From contig JADJPL010000013.1 of the NCBI GenBank assembly GCA_016713275.1, positions 62,001 to 126,000 of the forward strand: a stretch of 64,000 nt of DNA. The letters run 5' to 3'. Numbering within the stretch: the first letter of the stretch is position 1; each line of letters opens with the position of its first letter. Position numbers and translations under genes: made by a program. The notes beneath the pieces are model-generated. The model saw only the letters and a list, made by a program, of their open reading frames with translations, had not been told where the DNA came from and did not search any database. Positions 33,152 through 43,268 of this stretch are shown here, piece after piece. The DNA is from Haliscomenobacter sp. GTDB taxonomy: Bacteria; Bacteroidota; Bacteroidia; Chitinophagales; Saprospiraceae.

Positions 33152-36121
33152 ATGATCCGCATCCCACTGGTCCTGATTCTGGCGTTTTCTCTGGGGCAGA
33201 TGCAGGCGCAAAATATCCAGCCCGATTGGTACGCTTCTTTTGGAGGAAATGCTTCTGAAACCGTTTCCCGGTCGATCCAGGCCACCAATGGCCAGGTTTG
33301 GATCGTCGGAGAGACGGCTTCCCAGACGAAAGGCGGGAAAGACGCCTACCTGGTCCTCCTCGACCCGAGCACCGGAAAAGCCCTGAAGGAAGCGCGCTTT
33401 GGCGGCGCCAAAGACGACGGCTTTTTCGACGTAGTGCAAACCTATAACGGCTTGTTCCTGCTGGGCGGCTACACCGAATCCACGGCAAAAGGCGGTAGGG
33501 AAGCCTGGCTGGTATTGGCCGACGAGCGCGGCGAAAAGCTCAAGGAATGGGTTTGGGGATCTCCAGGAAAGGACGAAATCCGCCGCCTTGGCCTCAATGA
33601 GCAGGGGCATCTCCTGTTTGCCGGCATCCAAAACGGCCAATCGGCAGGCGATCTCTGGCTTGGCGCCTGGAGCGACGGCAACGTCCTCTGGGAAAAGCAG
33701 TTGGGCAATGGCGCGTACCAGCAGGTAGCTGCACTCGCTGCAGGGGAAAGCAATAGCCTGCTTCTTTGTGGAAACACCGCCAAATCCGGCGATATCTTCC
33801 TCCTGAAAACCAATGCCCAGGGGGAAATGGTTTGGTCTAAAACCTTCGGCGGAAAAGACTGGGAGGAATGCCTGGATATGGCCCTTACCCGCGACGGGGG
33901 CATTGCCCTGGCAGGGCTTACCCGTTCCAAAGGGGCGGGCGACCTCGATGCCTGGCTCCTCAAAACCAGCCGGGATGGCGCTTTGCTCTGGGACAAAACG
34001 TTTGGCGAAGCGGATATGGATCTGGCCAATACCCTCTCTCAAACCGAAGACGGGGGCTTTTTGCTGGCTGGCGCTTCGCGCTCCTTTCGCCGCGGCGCCC
34101 GCAAGTCCAAAGCCTTTTTGGTAAAAACCAACTCGGGTGGCGAACAGCAATGGAGGGATTACTATGGCCAGGGCAACGACGAGCGCGCCGTCCACGCCCT
34201 TAGCCTCCACAACGGCGCGCTGCTGGTCGCCGGCCTGGCGCCAGGCGCCGGAGGCAGTGACGACGCGTGGTGCTTCCGGCTTTCCGACCCCATGCGCCGG
34301 GAAATGGCCATGCGCGACCAGATAGAGGTCAACGTCTCTCCTCCGGTATTGTTTTCCGCCGATAACACCAGCATCAAACCAGGAGAAAACGGCTTTTTGG
34401 CTTTCAAAATATCCAATACCGCCGGTATGGACCTCAGCGACCTGCGGGTGGAGGTGGAAAACCCCTCCAGCGCCGGGATGCTCGACGTCTGGGAAACCGT
34501 TTATGCCGGCTCGGTAGCCGATCGCGCCGATAAATGGGTGCGCATCCCCGTTAAAGGCGGTTCCAGCCTTCAGGATGGCCAAAATACCCTGAAAATCCGC
34601 GTGTATTCCGGCGCCAAATCGCTTTACGAAACCGAGGCCCAAGTGGCTACCCACCTGCCCCAGGCCGCCAGTTTGCAGATCGCCGACTACCAGTTTTCTC
34701 CAAGCACCCGCTCCGACGAGATCACCCTCTCGGTCCAGGTCAGCAACGCCGGCGACTTCAACTCCCAGGTGGCCGAAGCGGTCTTCCAATGCCCTCCGGG
34801 TATACAACCCCTGGGAGCGGTTCAAGTCCCTCTGGGCGTCATCGCTGCGCGCAGCCGCCGCGAGTTGCGGTTCTCCTTTGTCAAAACCAGCCAGTACCGC
34901 GACGCTATGGTGGGCATCGTTTGCGTAGTGAAGGAAGGCGGGCAGGAGAAAGTGCGCAAAACCCTGGAGTGGAGAGCGCTGCCCGGCCAGACGATCACCG
35001 CGTCCGGGCCGATCATGATCTGGACCGATCCGGCGCCCCACGAATTGGGCACCAACAAAATCAGGCGGGGAGAAAAAGAATTTGAGTTCAAAATGACGGT
35101 CGTTTCCTCTACGCCCCTGACCTCCAAAAATTTCAAGGTCCGCTCCAATGGCGTGGAACTGGATGGCTCCAAATTCAACGAACAGGAGCTTTCGGCGCCC
35201 AAACAGGAAAACAGGCAGTATACCTACACCTACCGGAATAAGATCCCCCTGGGCCAGGGGGAAAACAAGCTGGAAGTCCTCCTCGACGGAAAGGCCTCGG
35301 ACCCGCTGATCGTAGAATTTGCCCCCGAGCGCGCCAACCTGCACATCGTGGCCATCGGGCCCGAACACGCCGACCTGAAATTCACCGCCCAGGACGCCCG
35401 CGATTTCGCGGCTGCGTTCAAAGGCCAGGGAGGTCCGGATCGCCTGTACCCCGAGGTGCTCGTTCATGAACTCACCGCCCCCGAGCAAACGACCCTTACC
35501 GGAATCAAACAGGCTATGTACGACTTGAGCTACCAATGGAAAGACCAGCTCATCAAACCCAACGACGTGCTGATTGTCTTCCTTTCTTCCCACGGGAAGA
35601 TCGTCGAAAACCGCTTCAAAATCCTGCAAACCGGTTATAACCCCAAATACGAAAACCTGTCGATCGATTTCAAATCCGATATTCTGGAGGTCCTCAACGG
35701 GATTTCCTGCAAAAAGCTGATCTTCCTGGACGCCTGCCATAGCGGCGGCGCCAAAGAAGGGTTTGGCGCGCTGAGCAATGCCGTGATCGACCTGGCACGG
35801 ACGCAACCCGGGGTGGGCACGCTGTCGTCGTGCCGCAGCGATGAGAAATCCTATGAAGCGCCCACCTGGCAGAACGGCGCGTTCACGGAGGCTATCCTGG
35901 AAGCGATTTCCAATAAATCCTGCATCGATGGGGGAGGAGCGTTCCTGCCGGACGCCGATGGGGATGGTATCCTTCGCCTTGGCGAATTATATGATTTCCT
36001 CCAGCGCCGGGTTCCTTCCCTCGTCAAAGCGGAGATCCCCAATGCGCCCACTTCCCAGATCCCGTTTATGCCCGATAACCAGCTGGATCGGGAGATGCCG
36101 CTTTTCGTTTTTCCCAAATAA
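33152..36121 (+). CDS. Exported beta-propeller/CARDB-like caspase (C14) protein
   Basis: The 989-residue protein has a signal peptide, then about 380 residues of repeating propeller-type segments (such as GDIFLLKTNAQGEMVWSKTFGG), then beta-sandwich segments of CARDB type (about 385-690). A C-terminal caspase domain follows (about 720-989), with the catalytic His in VFLSSHGKIV (residue 814) and Cys in IFLDACHSGGAK (residue 862). Spacing and motifs are those of the C14 family. It is likely secreted or surface-exposed, with the propeller as the partner-binding part. The next gene starts 11 nt downstream, so it is co-transcribed with the adhesin. Substrate unknown. Confidence 0.88.
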   Translation: MIRIPLVLILAFSLGQMQAQNIQPDWYASFGGNASETVSRSIQATNGQVWIVGETASQTKGGKDAYLVLLDPSTGKALKEARFGGAKDDGFFDVVQTYNGLFLLGGYTESTAKGGREAWLVLADERGEKLKEWVWGSPGKDEIRRLGLNEQGHLLFAGIQNGQSAGDLWLGAWSDGNVLWEKQLGNGAYQQVAALAAGESNSLLLCGNTAKSGDIFLLKTNAQGEMVWSKTFGGKDWEECLDMALTRDGGIALAGLTRSKGAGDLDAWLLKTSRDGALLWDKTFGEADMDLANTLSQTEDGGFLLAGASRSFRRGARKSKAFLVKTNSGGEQQWRDYYGQGNDERAVHALSLHNGALLVAGLAPGAGGSDDAWCFRLSDPMRREMAMRDQIEVNVSPPVLFSADNTSIKPGENGFLAFKISNTAGMDLSDLRVEVENPSSAGMLDVWETVYAGSVADRADKWVRIPVKGGSSLQDGQNTLKIRVYSGAKSLYETEAQVATHLPQAASLQIADYQFSPSTRSDEITLSVQVSNAGDFNSQVAEAVFQCPPGIQPLGAVQVPLGVIAARSRRELRFSFVKTSQYRDAMVGIVCVVKEGGQEKVRKTLEWRALPGQTITASGPIMIWTDPAPHELGTNKIRRGEKEFEFKMTVVSSTPLTSKNFKVRSNGVELDGSKFNEQELSAPKQENRQYTYTYRNKIPLGQGENKLEVLLDGKASDPLIVEFAPERANLHIVAIGPEHADLKFTAQDARDFAAAFKGQGGPDRLYPEVLVHELTAPEQTTLTGIKQAMYDLSYQWKDQLIKPNDVLIVFLSSHGKIVENRFKILQTGYNPKYENLSIDFKSDILEVLNGISCKKLIFLDACHSGGAKEGFGALSNAVIDLARTQPGVGTLSSCRSDEKSYEAPTWQNGAFTEAILEAISNKSCIDGGGAFLPDADGDGILRLGELYDFLQRRVPSLVKAEIPNAPTSQIPFMPDNQLDREMPLFVFPK

Positions 36122-36132
36122 ACCTCCCGTGA

Positions 36133-39132
36133 ATGCATTCCGGCATGAAACCAAAAACGATTTTGATCGCCTTTCTCGCCGCCGCTTTGCCGGCCAGCCT
36201 CTCTGGGCAGGCCTGCCCAACGGCCAATCCGGTTGTGGTCACTACCGCAGGCAATACCGGCCAGTCGCTGCGCTGGGCGATCGGCTGCGTTAACTCGGTT
36301 ACGCCGCTTACCACCATCCAATTCAATATCCCCGGCGCCGGGCCGCATATCATCCAGCCGAATGCGACGGCCGGCTTTCCTGCCCTGACCAAAAACAACG
36401 CCTCCATTTCCGGTGGCGCGGAGCAGATTATTTTGGATGGATCCCTGACGATTGGCAACGGCCTGACCATTGCCGCCAGCAACACCTCCGTGTCCGGACT
36501 GACCATCCGGAATTTCTCCGGGTCGGGGATTATCCTGAGCTCCGGCGCCGGCAACCAGCTCACCGGCAACCAATGCACCGGTAACGGCGTGGGCATTACG
36601 GCAGACCGCGGCGCTACGACCATGGCCATTTCAAACAATACCCTCGACGCGAACACAGGCGATGCCATCTTCGTGCAGGCCGCACTGGTTACCGGCGCTC
36701 CGCCCGCCATGACGATCACCGGAAATACCATTTCAAACAACAGGGGCATTGGCGTCAGCGCCGCCAACACCCGCCTGATCCGGATCGCCGATAACCGGTT
36801 TTCCTGTAACCTGGGCGGAGGCATCCAGCGCGCCGGAACGCCGCCTGCGCCTGAGATTACCGCCGTATCCGGCAACGCGATCCAGGGGAGTGGGACGGCG
36901 GGGGCGCTGATTCAGCTTTTTTCCTTTTCCAATTCCTCGTGTCCCGGCGCGCCTTGCCAGGGAGCGGACATCGTCGGAACCGCCACGGTAGACGCCACGG
37001 GCAATTGGTCGGTCAGCAACCCTGGATTGGCCCTTGGAACCGAGCTCACCGCAACCCAGACAGTCAACGACAACAACACCTCGGCGTTTTCTGCTTGCGC
37101 AACGGTTACCGTGAGTTGCGCTTCCTTTTCCGCCAACGGCACGGTTTCCAACGTCCAGTGCCGGGGGGAATCCTCGGGGAGCGTCACCCTCCAGATTGCC
37201 GGCGGGCAAACGCCCTACCAGATTGCCTGGAGTACCGGCCAATCCGGAACCTCCCTCCCCAACCTGCCGGCTGGCGCGTATCAGGTCACGATCCAGGATG
37301 CCAATGCCTGCGAGGTTGCCCTCAATTTTACCATTACCCAGCCTGCTGCCTTGGGGTTAACCCTGACGGGAACAGACCCCTCCTGCTTTGGCCTGAACAA
37401 CGGCCAGGTCAATGCGCTCGCGAGCGGAGGCCTGGCGCCTTATTCGTATGTATGGTCGACGGGGGGGACCGCTTCTTCCATCAACCAACTGGGGAGCGGA
37501 ATCTATTCCCTGACGCTGACCGATCGCAACGGATGCACGCTATCCCGATCGGATACCCTCACACAACCGGCAGCCGTTGCGATCTCCCTGGTTTCCCAGC
37601 CGGAATCTGCTCCTGGGAAAAAGGACGGTTCCGTCCAGGCAACGCCTTCCGGCGGCACGGGGCCGTACCAGTATTTGTGGAGTACCGGCAGCAGCGCCAG
37701 CGCCATCGGCGGGTTGCCTTCCGGGCCCTATCAGGTGACGGTTACGGATAGCAAAGGATGCGTGGGGTCGGCGCAAGCAATGGTCCTTTCTGCGGCTTGC
37801 GCCGGATTTGCGGTTCAGGTTACCGCGGTCCGGGGGGCCTGCGAAGGCGGGTTTGACGGCAGCGCGCGCGCCAGCGCGTCCGGCGCCAACGGGCAGGTCC
37901 TATACGCCTGGAGCAATGGACATACCGGGCCGGAAGCCGGCCAGCTGGCGCCGGGAACGTATGCGGTAACAGCAGCCGACGCGCTGGGATGCAATGCCTT
38001 CGCCGAAGTGGAGATTGCCGCTGCAGGACGCGTTCCCAAGCCGGCGTACGGGCTGACTGCCCCGGATTCCGTGTGTGGAAACGACCCCATCCTGCTTCGG
38101 GCCGACGATTTGTTTCCCGCCCCGGGGGTGCGCTACCGTTGGCAGTTTCCGGATGGACGCGAAGAAAGTACCGGAGCCAATACCTACCGGATAGCCCATG
38201 CCAAAAGCGGAGATAGCGGCGAATACTTCGTCGCCCGGGACTCCGGCGGCTGCTTGTCCGTTTTCTTTGGCCCCGTGCTCATCGATGTGCTGAGTCTGGA
38301 AGGGCTGCGAGCGGGCCCCGACACGGCGTTGTGCCAGGATACGCGGGTTGCGCTCAAGGGCAGTGTACCGGCACAGGGAATTGCGGTGTGGACTTCCCTA
38401 CAAGGCGCTGCGATAGAGAACCCCAACGAGCCCAACACTTTTGCGACCGGCTTAAAGCCCGGGCTCAACCAGTTTGTCTGGAAAGTCTCCCTCGGCAGCT
38501 GCGCCGAAGCGGCTTCGGATACGGCGTCCGTTTATCTGGAAAAGCGCCCCCTGTTGGCAGACGATTTTTACCAAATCGAACGCATCCAGGAGGTAGCGGG
38601 CATGAACGTTTTGCTGAACGACGACCTGAGCGGGGTACTGGACACGGTGATTGCCGGCTATACCAGTCCGGCCAGTGGCATTTTGACGTATCTCGATCCC
38701 AAACAGAGTTTCCTTTATACCGCAGAGCCGGAGTTCAGGGGCAAGGTGACGTTCCAGTACGTCGTCTGCAACCCGGACGCCACCTGCTTTGCGCCCTGCG
38801 ATTCGGCACAGGTAGAGATCGACGTGCTGAATCTGCCCGATCCTTCGGAGGGGCTGGTTCTGGAGGACCCCGGCCTCAACGGCCAATGGGTAATCAAAGG
38901 GCTATCGGGCTTTACCCGGGTGGAGGTGCGCATCCTCAACCGCTGGGGGGATGTGGTGTACGAAACGGAGCAGTACCGCAACGAAGACCCCTGGGCGGGG
39001 AGGAACGGAGGCCAGGGCGGCTTTGTGCCCCCGGGGACCTACTATTACGTTCTGCAGGCGTACGATGGCGCCGAAAAAATCGGCAAACCCCAGACGGGAG
39101 CCTTGTATGTATTTTTGAAAAAAATGGACTAA
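36133..39132 (+). CDS. SprB-repeat surface adhesin with T9SS C-terminal domain
   Basis: The 999-residue protein has a signal peptide, a beta-helix-like stretch (about 30-260, NNTLDANTGDAIFVQ) and several SprB-type repeats (about 330-600, for example GGLAPYSYVWSTGG and LPAGAYQVTIQDANAC). A gliding-motility-associated C-terminal domain follows (from about 905: VEVRILNRWGDVVYE, then PPGTYYYVLQA). Such domains direct proteins through the type IX secretion system to the cell surface. It starts 11 nt after the caspase gene and is followed 11 nt later by a PorP/SprF-like gene, the usual pairing for T9SS adhesins. ATG 36145 is an alternative start. Confidence 0.9.
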   Translation: MHSGMKPKTILIAFLAAALPASLSGQACPTANPVVVTTAGNTGQSLRWAIGCVNSVTPLTTIQFNIPGAGPHIIQPNATAGFPALTKNNASISGGAEQIILDGSLTIGNGLTIAASNTSVSGLTIRNFSGSGIILSSGAGNQLTGNQCTGNGVGITADRGATTMAISNNTLDANTGDAIFVQAALVTGAPPAMTITGNTISNNRGIGVSAANTRLIRIADNRFSCNLGGGIQRAGTPPAPEITAVSGNAIQGSGTAGALIQLFSFSNSSCPGAPCQGADIVGTATVDATGNWSVSNPGLALGTELTATQTVNDNNTSAFSACATVTVSCASFSANGTVSNVQCRGESSGSVTLQIAGGQTPYQIAWSTGQSGTSLPNLPAGAYQVTIQDANACEVALNFTITQPAALGLTLTGTDPSCFGLNNGQVNALASGGLAPYSYVWSTGGTASSINQLGSGIYSLTLTDRNGCTLSRSDTLTQPAAVAISLVSQPESAPGKKDGSVQATPSGGTGPYQYLWSTGSSASAIGGLPSGPYQVTVTDSKGCVGSAQAMVLSAACAGFAVQVTAVRGACEGGFDGSARASASGANGQVLYAWSNGHTGPEAGQLAPGTYAVTAADALGCNAFAEVEIAAAGRVPKPAYGLTAPDSVCGNDPILLRADDLFPAPGVRYRWQFPDGREESTGANTYRIAHAKSGDSGEYFVARDSGGCLSVFFGPVLIDVLSLEGLRAGPDTALCQDTRVALKGSVPAQGIAVWTSLQGAAIENPNEPNTFATGLKPGLNQFVWKVSLGSCAEAASDTASVYLEKRPLLADDFYQIERIQEVAGMNVLLNDDLSGVLDTVIAGYTSPASGILTYLDPKQSFLYTAEPEFRGKVTFQYVVCNPDATCFAPCDSAQVEIDVLNLPDPSEGLVLEDPGLNGQWVIKGLSGFTRVEVRILNRWGDVVYETEQYRNEDPWAGRNGGQGGFVPPGTYYYVLQAYDGAEKIGKPQTGALYVFLKKMD

Positions 39133-39143
39133 CCTTTACGCCA

Positions 39144-40127
39144 ATGGCTCAGCACTACGTTTTCGCCCGGCGGGCGGTCCGGTTCGCGGTGGCCTTGCTT
39201 TTTGCTGCGGCTGCTGCCTTTGAAGCGGCGGGGCAGCAATTGCCGGTTTTTTCCATCTACCGGGATCAGTGGAACGCGATCAACCCTGCTGCGTTTTCCA
39301 ATAACTACCTCGTCAACCAGAAACAAGCGACCGTCAGCGCGACCTATCGCCGTCAGTGGTGGAACATCGACGAAGGCCCTCAGACGCAGGTGCTGAATGC
39401 CGAGTGGATCAGCAAAGCCAAAAACATCGCCTTGGGCGGGCACGTGATCAACGACCGTGCCGGAAAACTGGGCCAAACCGGCGCGTATGCCCATTACGCC
39501 TACCGGATGGAATTGGGCAGGCGCACGGCCCAGACCCTGTCGGTCGGACTGGCGGCAGGCGTAGTCCAATACCGGGCGAGGATTAGCGACATCCGGTTTC
39601 CGGACCCCTCCGGCGTGCCCGCGCTCGAAGACCGGGTGATCTATCCCGATTTTTCCCTGGGCATTTTTTACCATTATGCCGACCGGTTTTACGTGGGCCT
39701 TTCGGTTCCCCAGGTGTTTGGGCTTTCCCCTGCTTTTTCGGCAGACGGGCAAACCCTGGCGGTGCAGCGCAAGCCCCACGTGTATGCGGTAATAGGCAAG
39801 TATTTCGATTCCTGGCTGGGCAACTCCACGTCGTTTGTCGAGCCCTCGCTGTGGCTTAAATACGTTCCCGGCGCCCCGCTCAACGCCGACCTCAACGTGC
39901 GCATGCAGATCAGCGACCTGTTCTGGGGCGGGGTAGGCTCCGGCCTGGGGTTTGGGGAGACAACCAGTTGGACGATGCGCCTGGAAGCCGGCATGGTGCT
40001 CGGCGAACAAGTGCAGATCCGCAATGCCCAATGGAAAATTGGACTAGGCTACGATTGGCCGGTGGCGCCTTCGCCCCTGACCCAACTGGGCAGCGCCCTG
40101 GAAGCGCATTTGGTGTTTTCGTGGTGA
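39144..40127 (+). CDS. PorP/SprF-family outer-membrane protein
   Basis: The 327-residue protein has a signal peptide (FAVALLFAAAAAFEAAGQQ) and the PorP/SprF N-terminal pattern FSIYRDQWNAINPAA...QATVSATYRRQWW, followed by a beta-barrel. Members partner with specific CHU_C-type adhesins for secretion or surface attachment. The start at 39144 (11 nt after the adhesin stop) is chosen. The frame is open far upstream, but only as a shadow of the adhesin gene. Confidence 0.88.
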   Translation: MAQHYVFARRAVRFAVALLFAAAAAFEAAGQQLPVFSIYRDQWNAINPAAFSNNYLVNQKQATVSATYRRQWWNIDEGPQTQVLNAEWISKAKNIALGGHVINDRAGKLGQTGAYAHYAYRMELGRRTAQTLSVGLAAGVVQYRARISDIRFPDPSGVPALEDRVIYPDFSLGIFYHYADRFYVGLSVPQVFGLSPAFSADGQTLAVQRKPHVYAVIGKYFDSWLGNSTSFVEPSLWLKYVPGAPLNADLNVRMQISDLFWGGVGSGLGFGETTSWTMRLEAGMVLGEQVQIRNAQWKIGLGYDWPVAPSPLTQLGSALEAHLVFSW

Positions 40128-40155
40128 TGGGCGGTTGGAGTGGTTTTCGGCCGTC

Positions 40156-41851
40156 TTACTGGCCGGTCTCGGCTATTTGCGGCCAGGTTGCCTGGCGGTA
40201 GCGATTCAGGAGGAAGAAAAAGAGCCAGGCGGTTGCGGCGGCGGCGGCCCAGATCACTGCCGGGCGTTCGCGAAGCAGGTAGTGGCCAAATCCGATGATA
40301 CCGGCAAGAAACATGGAAAAGAACGCGGCGGATACGCCTGTTCCTTTGGTTTGGTCGGACCAGGGGCGCGAGAAGGGGAGATGCCGGGGAGAAACCAGGG
40401 CAGCGGCCAGAACGATGACTTGATTGGCAAAGAAAGCCAGGAGGCAGTCGTCCAGCATGGAGAGGCCGCCAGCGGCGAGGTAGAAGGCGAGCACGACGGC
40501 AAAAAGCGGATAATAAAACCGCGTGACCGCCATTTTGAACAAACCGCTTAGCAACAATCCCGGTTGTTGAACGGGCGAAGCGATAAAGACCCAGGCCGAT
40601 TTGAAGTGATCGGAAAACGTAACGGTTTGCATGGCTGTGGAAAGCATGAGCAACATGAAATATAACAAAACCAGGGAGATGGGGTTCTCCTGCAGGTGGG
40701 TTAACCGCTCCATCCAATAGGCGGAGGAGCCGGTGGTGAACAACAGGACGAAGTAAACCGGGAAAAGACAAAGCTGGGATAAAACTTCAGTTTGAAATCG
40801 CGGCTCCGTTGGGTGAGCCGCCAAGCCAATTCGTACACCGCGCGTTCCTGGGGCGCCATCCTCCACCAACCTGCGGTGCGGAACATCCAGCCGGCGCCGC
40901 CTGCCTGGCGTTTCTTGAGTTTCCTCTCGCTTTCTCCTCCACCTCCTTCGCCAATAGCCAGAAGCTTTTGATTGAAGTTTTGGGTGAGCAGCCTGCTGCT
41001 GAGCCAAACCGCCAGGAAGGGAGCAACCAGCGCCAGCAACCCCATAAAGATCAGGTAGGGGTTTTGTGCCCCTTCGATCCACCATTCCCAAAGCGCGCCT
41101 AACCAGGCCGGTGGCAGCAAACGCCACGCCAGGCGATCCAGCAGGTTGATCTTTTCGAGGTCGAAGAGGGTGATGATGCGGGAAAAGAGGTTATACCCGA
41201 CCAGAACAGACGCCGTGAAAAATATCTGAATATAACCGATGACTTCCCGAAACCGCCAGGGGCTGGTGAACTGGATCAGGACCAGGTATACCAGATTGAC
41301 CAAAAATAAAGCGAGTACCGTGCTGATAAAGGCCATAAGCAGAAACAAAAAACCGCCGCCCAGCCCGAAGCGAACGAAGAAATAGATGATTCCCGTAATA
41401 AAAAAGGGAACGACTAACTTGGTCAGGTAGAAAACGATATGAAGAATACGCCCGATGACGATAGTGCGGTTGGAAACCGGACGAGGCAGCAGGATGTAGT
41501 TGTCCCGCACATCGATCAGCACATCGGTGAAATCGGAAATCAGCGTCAAGGCAAGCAGAATCATCCAGCCGGAGAAAAACAGGGTAACCGCCGAGGCCTG
41601 ATGATCCATATAGGTGTTGAACAGAACAAACATCCCTCCGGTGAGCAGGTAAAAAACATCGTCAGCAGGTCCTGCGCTTTCAGGTCGCCGTTGCTGCTTT
41701 TTGCGGAGCGGCCATACGAGAACGGGGAGCGGCGCCGGGCGTCCATTTTGAGTTTGATCTCGAGAATGGTCTGCAGGTGGTTGGGGTCTACGCCCAATCC
41801 GCGCCAGAAAGGCGCGAGATGCCGAATGAAGGATAACAAGAGCTTATTCAT
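40156..41851 (-). CDS. ABC exporter permease (DUF5687-like), two frameshifts
   Basis: Three frame segments make one permease: 41851 to about 41655 (MNKLLLSFIRHLAPFWRGL...), about 41650 to 40765, and about 40765 to 40156. Adding one T (gene strand) to the six-base run at 41651-41656 and one to the four-base run at 40763-40766 gives 565 residues with about 12 hydrophobic helices. It resembles DUF5687-type permeases paired with an ATPase. The start overlaps the upstream ATP-binding gene end by 8 nt, so the two form one exporter. The cargo is unknown. I favour sequencing error over decay because both sites are homopolymers and the parts stay colinear. Confidence 0.7.
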
Positions 41852-42629
41852 GGGGCGGATTCGGGGAAAAAGCTTTAGTGAATTGGCCGGCCAGTTGATC
41901 GAAATCGGCCTGGCTGGTTAGCTGGGAGAAGAGCTTTTCGAGCGTATCGCTTTCGTTTCGCTTCAAATCCTGAAAGGTTCCATCGGCGATGACCCTCCCC
42001 TCAGCGATGAGCACGATACGGTCGGAGATTTTTTCCACCGTATCCATGTTGTGGGAGCAATAAATGATGGTTTTTCCTTGTTCTGCCAGCCGGCTGATGA
42101 TTTCCTTGACGAGGATAACGGCGTTGGCGTCCAGGCCGCTCAAGGGCTCGTCCATGAAGATGATCTCGGGGTTGTGGAGCAACCCCGAGACCAGGAGTAC
42201 CTTTTGGCGCATGCCTTTGGAAAAGGTATCCATCCGTTGGTGGAGCTGTTTGGAAAGGTCAAAAAAGCCGAGCATTTGCTCTGCCCGTTCGCGGGTCAGC
42301 GGGTCGGGCATATCGTGCAGGCGGCCCATCGCCAGAAGAAACTCCATGGGGGTGAGCACTTCGTAGAGCTCGGTCTGTTCGGGAATGTACCCGATGATCC
42401 GTTTAATGGCGATGGGGTCGTTGCGTACCGAGTGGTTTTTGACGAATACCTCGCCTTCAAAATGGCCGTCGAGGCCCGCCAGAATGCGCACCGTGGTCGA
42501 TTTTCCTGCCCCGTTGGGGCCGATATAGCCAACGACCTGGCCGGGCTGGATATCGAGGTCGATGCCGTGCAGCACTTGCTTTTGGCCGTATGATTTGCGC
42601 AGGTTCTGCATTCGGATGATGGGGTCCAT
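41844..42629 (-). CDS. ABC transporter ATP-binding protein
   Basis: The 261-residue ATPase has Walker A (GPNGAGKSTTVRILAG), a signature motif (FSKGMRQKVLL) and Walker B (IIFMDEPLSGLDANAV). It is of the NatA/CcmA-like drug or lipid exporter type. It would energise the permease encoded immediately downstream. Cargo unknown. Confidence 0.93.
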   Translation of the reverse strand: MDPIIRMQNLRKSYGQKQVLHGIDLDIQPGQVVGYIGPNGAGKSTTVRILAGLDGHFEGEVFVKNHSVRNDPIAIKRIIGYIPEQTELYEVLTPMEFLLAMGRLHDMPDPLTRERAEQMLGFFDLSKQLHQRMDTFSKGMRQKVLLVSGLLHNPEIIFMDEPLSGLDANAVILVKEIISRLAEQGKTIIYCSHNMDTVEKISDRIVLIAEGRVIADGTFQDLKRNESDTLEKLFSQLTSQADFDQLAGQFTKAFSPNPPHE

Positions 42630-42644
42630 GGCGTTCTTTTTGGT

Positions 42645-43268
42645 TTAGAAGGTAATATCCCATTTCCCCTCTGCCGGGGCCGGGGAAAAGGCGTTCAATT
42701 GCCGAATCAATTCAGGCGCCTCAGGGGCAGTTACCAGCAACTGACGATGGATTTCTTTGAGCAGTCCTTCCTGGCGCATATGCTGGAGCTGCGCCAAAAG
42801 GGGGTCGTAGAAGCCGTTGACGTTCAAAATTCCAATAGGTTGGGTGCTTTGGCCCAGTTGGATCATGGTCAGCACCTCGAACAGCTCGTCCATGGTGCCA
42901 AATCCGCCGGGCAGGGCGATGGTGGCATCCGAGCGGGCGGCCATTTCCAGTTTGCGTTCGTGCATGCTTTTTACCACGATCATTTCCTGGATGCCGGGGT
43001 GGCCGAGTTCGCGGGCGACCAGAAAATCGGGGATGACGCCGACGGCATAGCCTCCGTGTTCCAGCACTGCGTCGGCCAGCACGCCCATGAGGCCCACGTG
43101 GCCGCCGCCGAATACCAGGCGGATGCCCTGCTTGGCCAGGAGCTCGCCGAGGGCTTTGGCGGCCTGGGCAAAAGCCGGATCGGCGCCCACCCGGGCCCCA
43201 CAAAATACCTGGATGGCCTGGATAGGGGAGGAAGGGGCAGGATTAGCCGTTGTTTCCGTCGTCTTCAT
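42645..43268 (-). CDS. LOG-family protein (TIGR00730-like)
   Basis: From ATG 43268 the product is 207 residues with the LOG-family nucleotide-binding motif PGGFGTMDELFEVLTMIQLGQ and the FGGGHVGLMG segment. Plant and bacterial LOG proteins cleave the ribose phosphate from N6-modified or ordinary AMP. It overlaps the methylglyoxal synthase gene and precedes the ABC exporter on the same strand. The substrate here is unknown. Confidence 0.88.
   Translation of the reverse strand: MKTTETTANPAPSSPIQAIQVFCGARVGADPAFAQAAKALGELLAKQGIRLVFGGGHVGLMGVLADAVLEHGGYAVGVIPDFLVARELGHPGIQEMIVVKSMHERKLEMAARSDATIALPGGFGTMDELFEVLTMIQLGQSTQPIGILNVNGFYDPLLAQLQHMRQEGLLKEIHRQLLVTAPEAPELIRQLNAFSPAPAEGKWDITF

Noticed and set aside
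33071..35806. 911-codon minus-strand frame under the caspase gene
   Set aside because: It lies wholly opposite a well-supported gene with signal peptide and catalytic motifs, and reads as a GC-rich antisense shadow with no recognisable domain.
38331..39143. Upstream extension of the PorP/SprF frame
   Set aside because: The extension reads as the second frame of the adhesin gene; a signal peptide at 39144 fixes the start.
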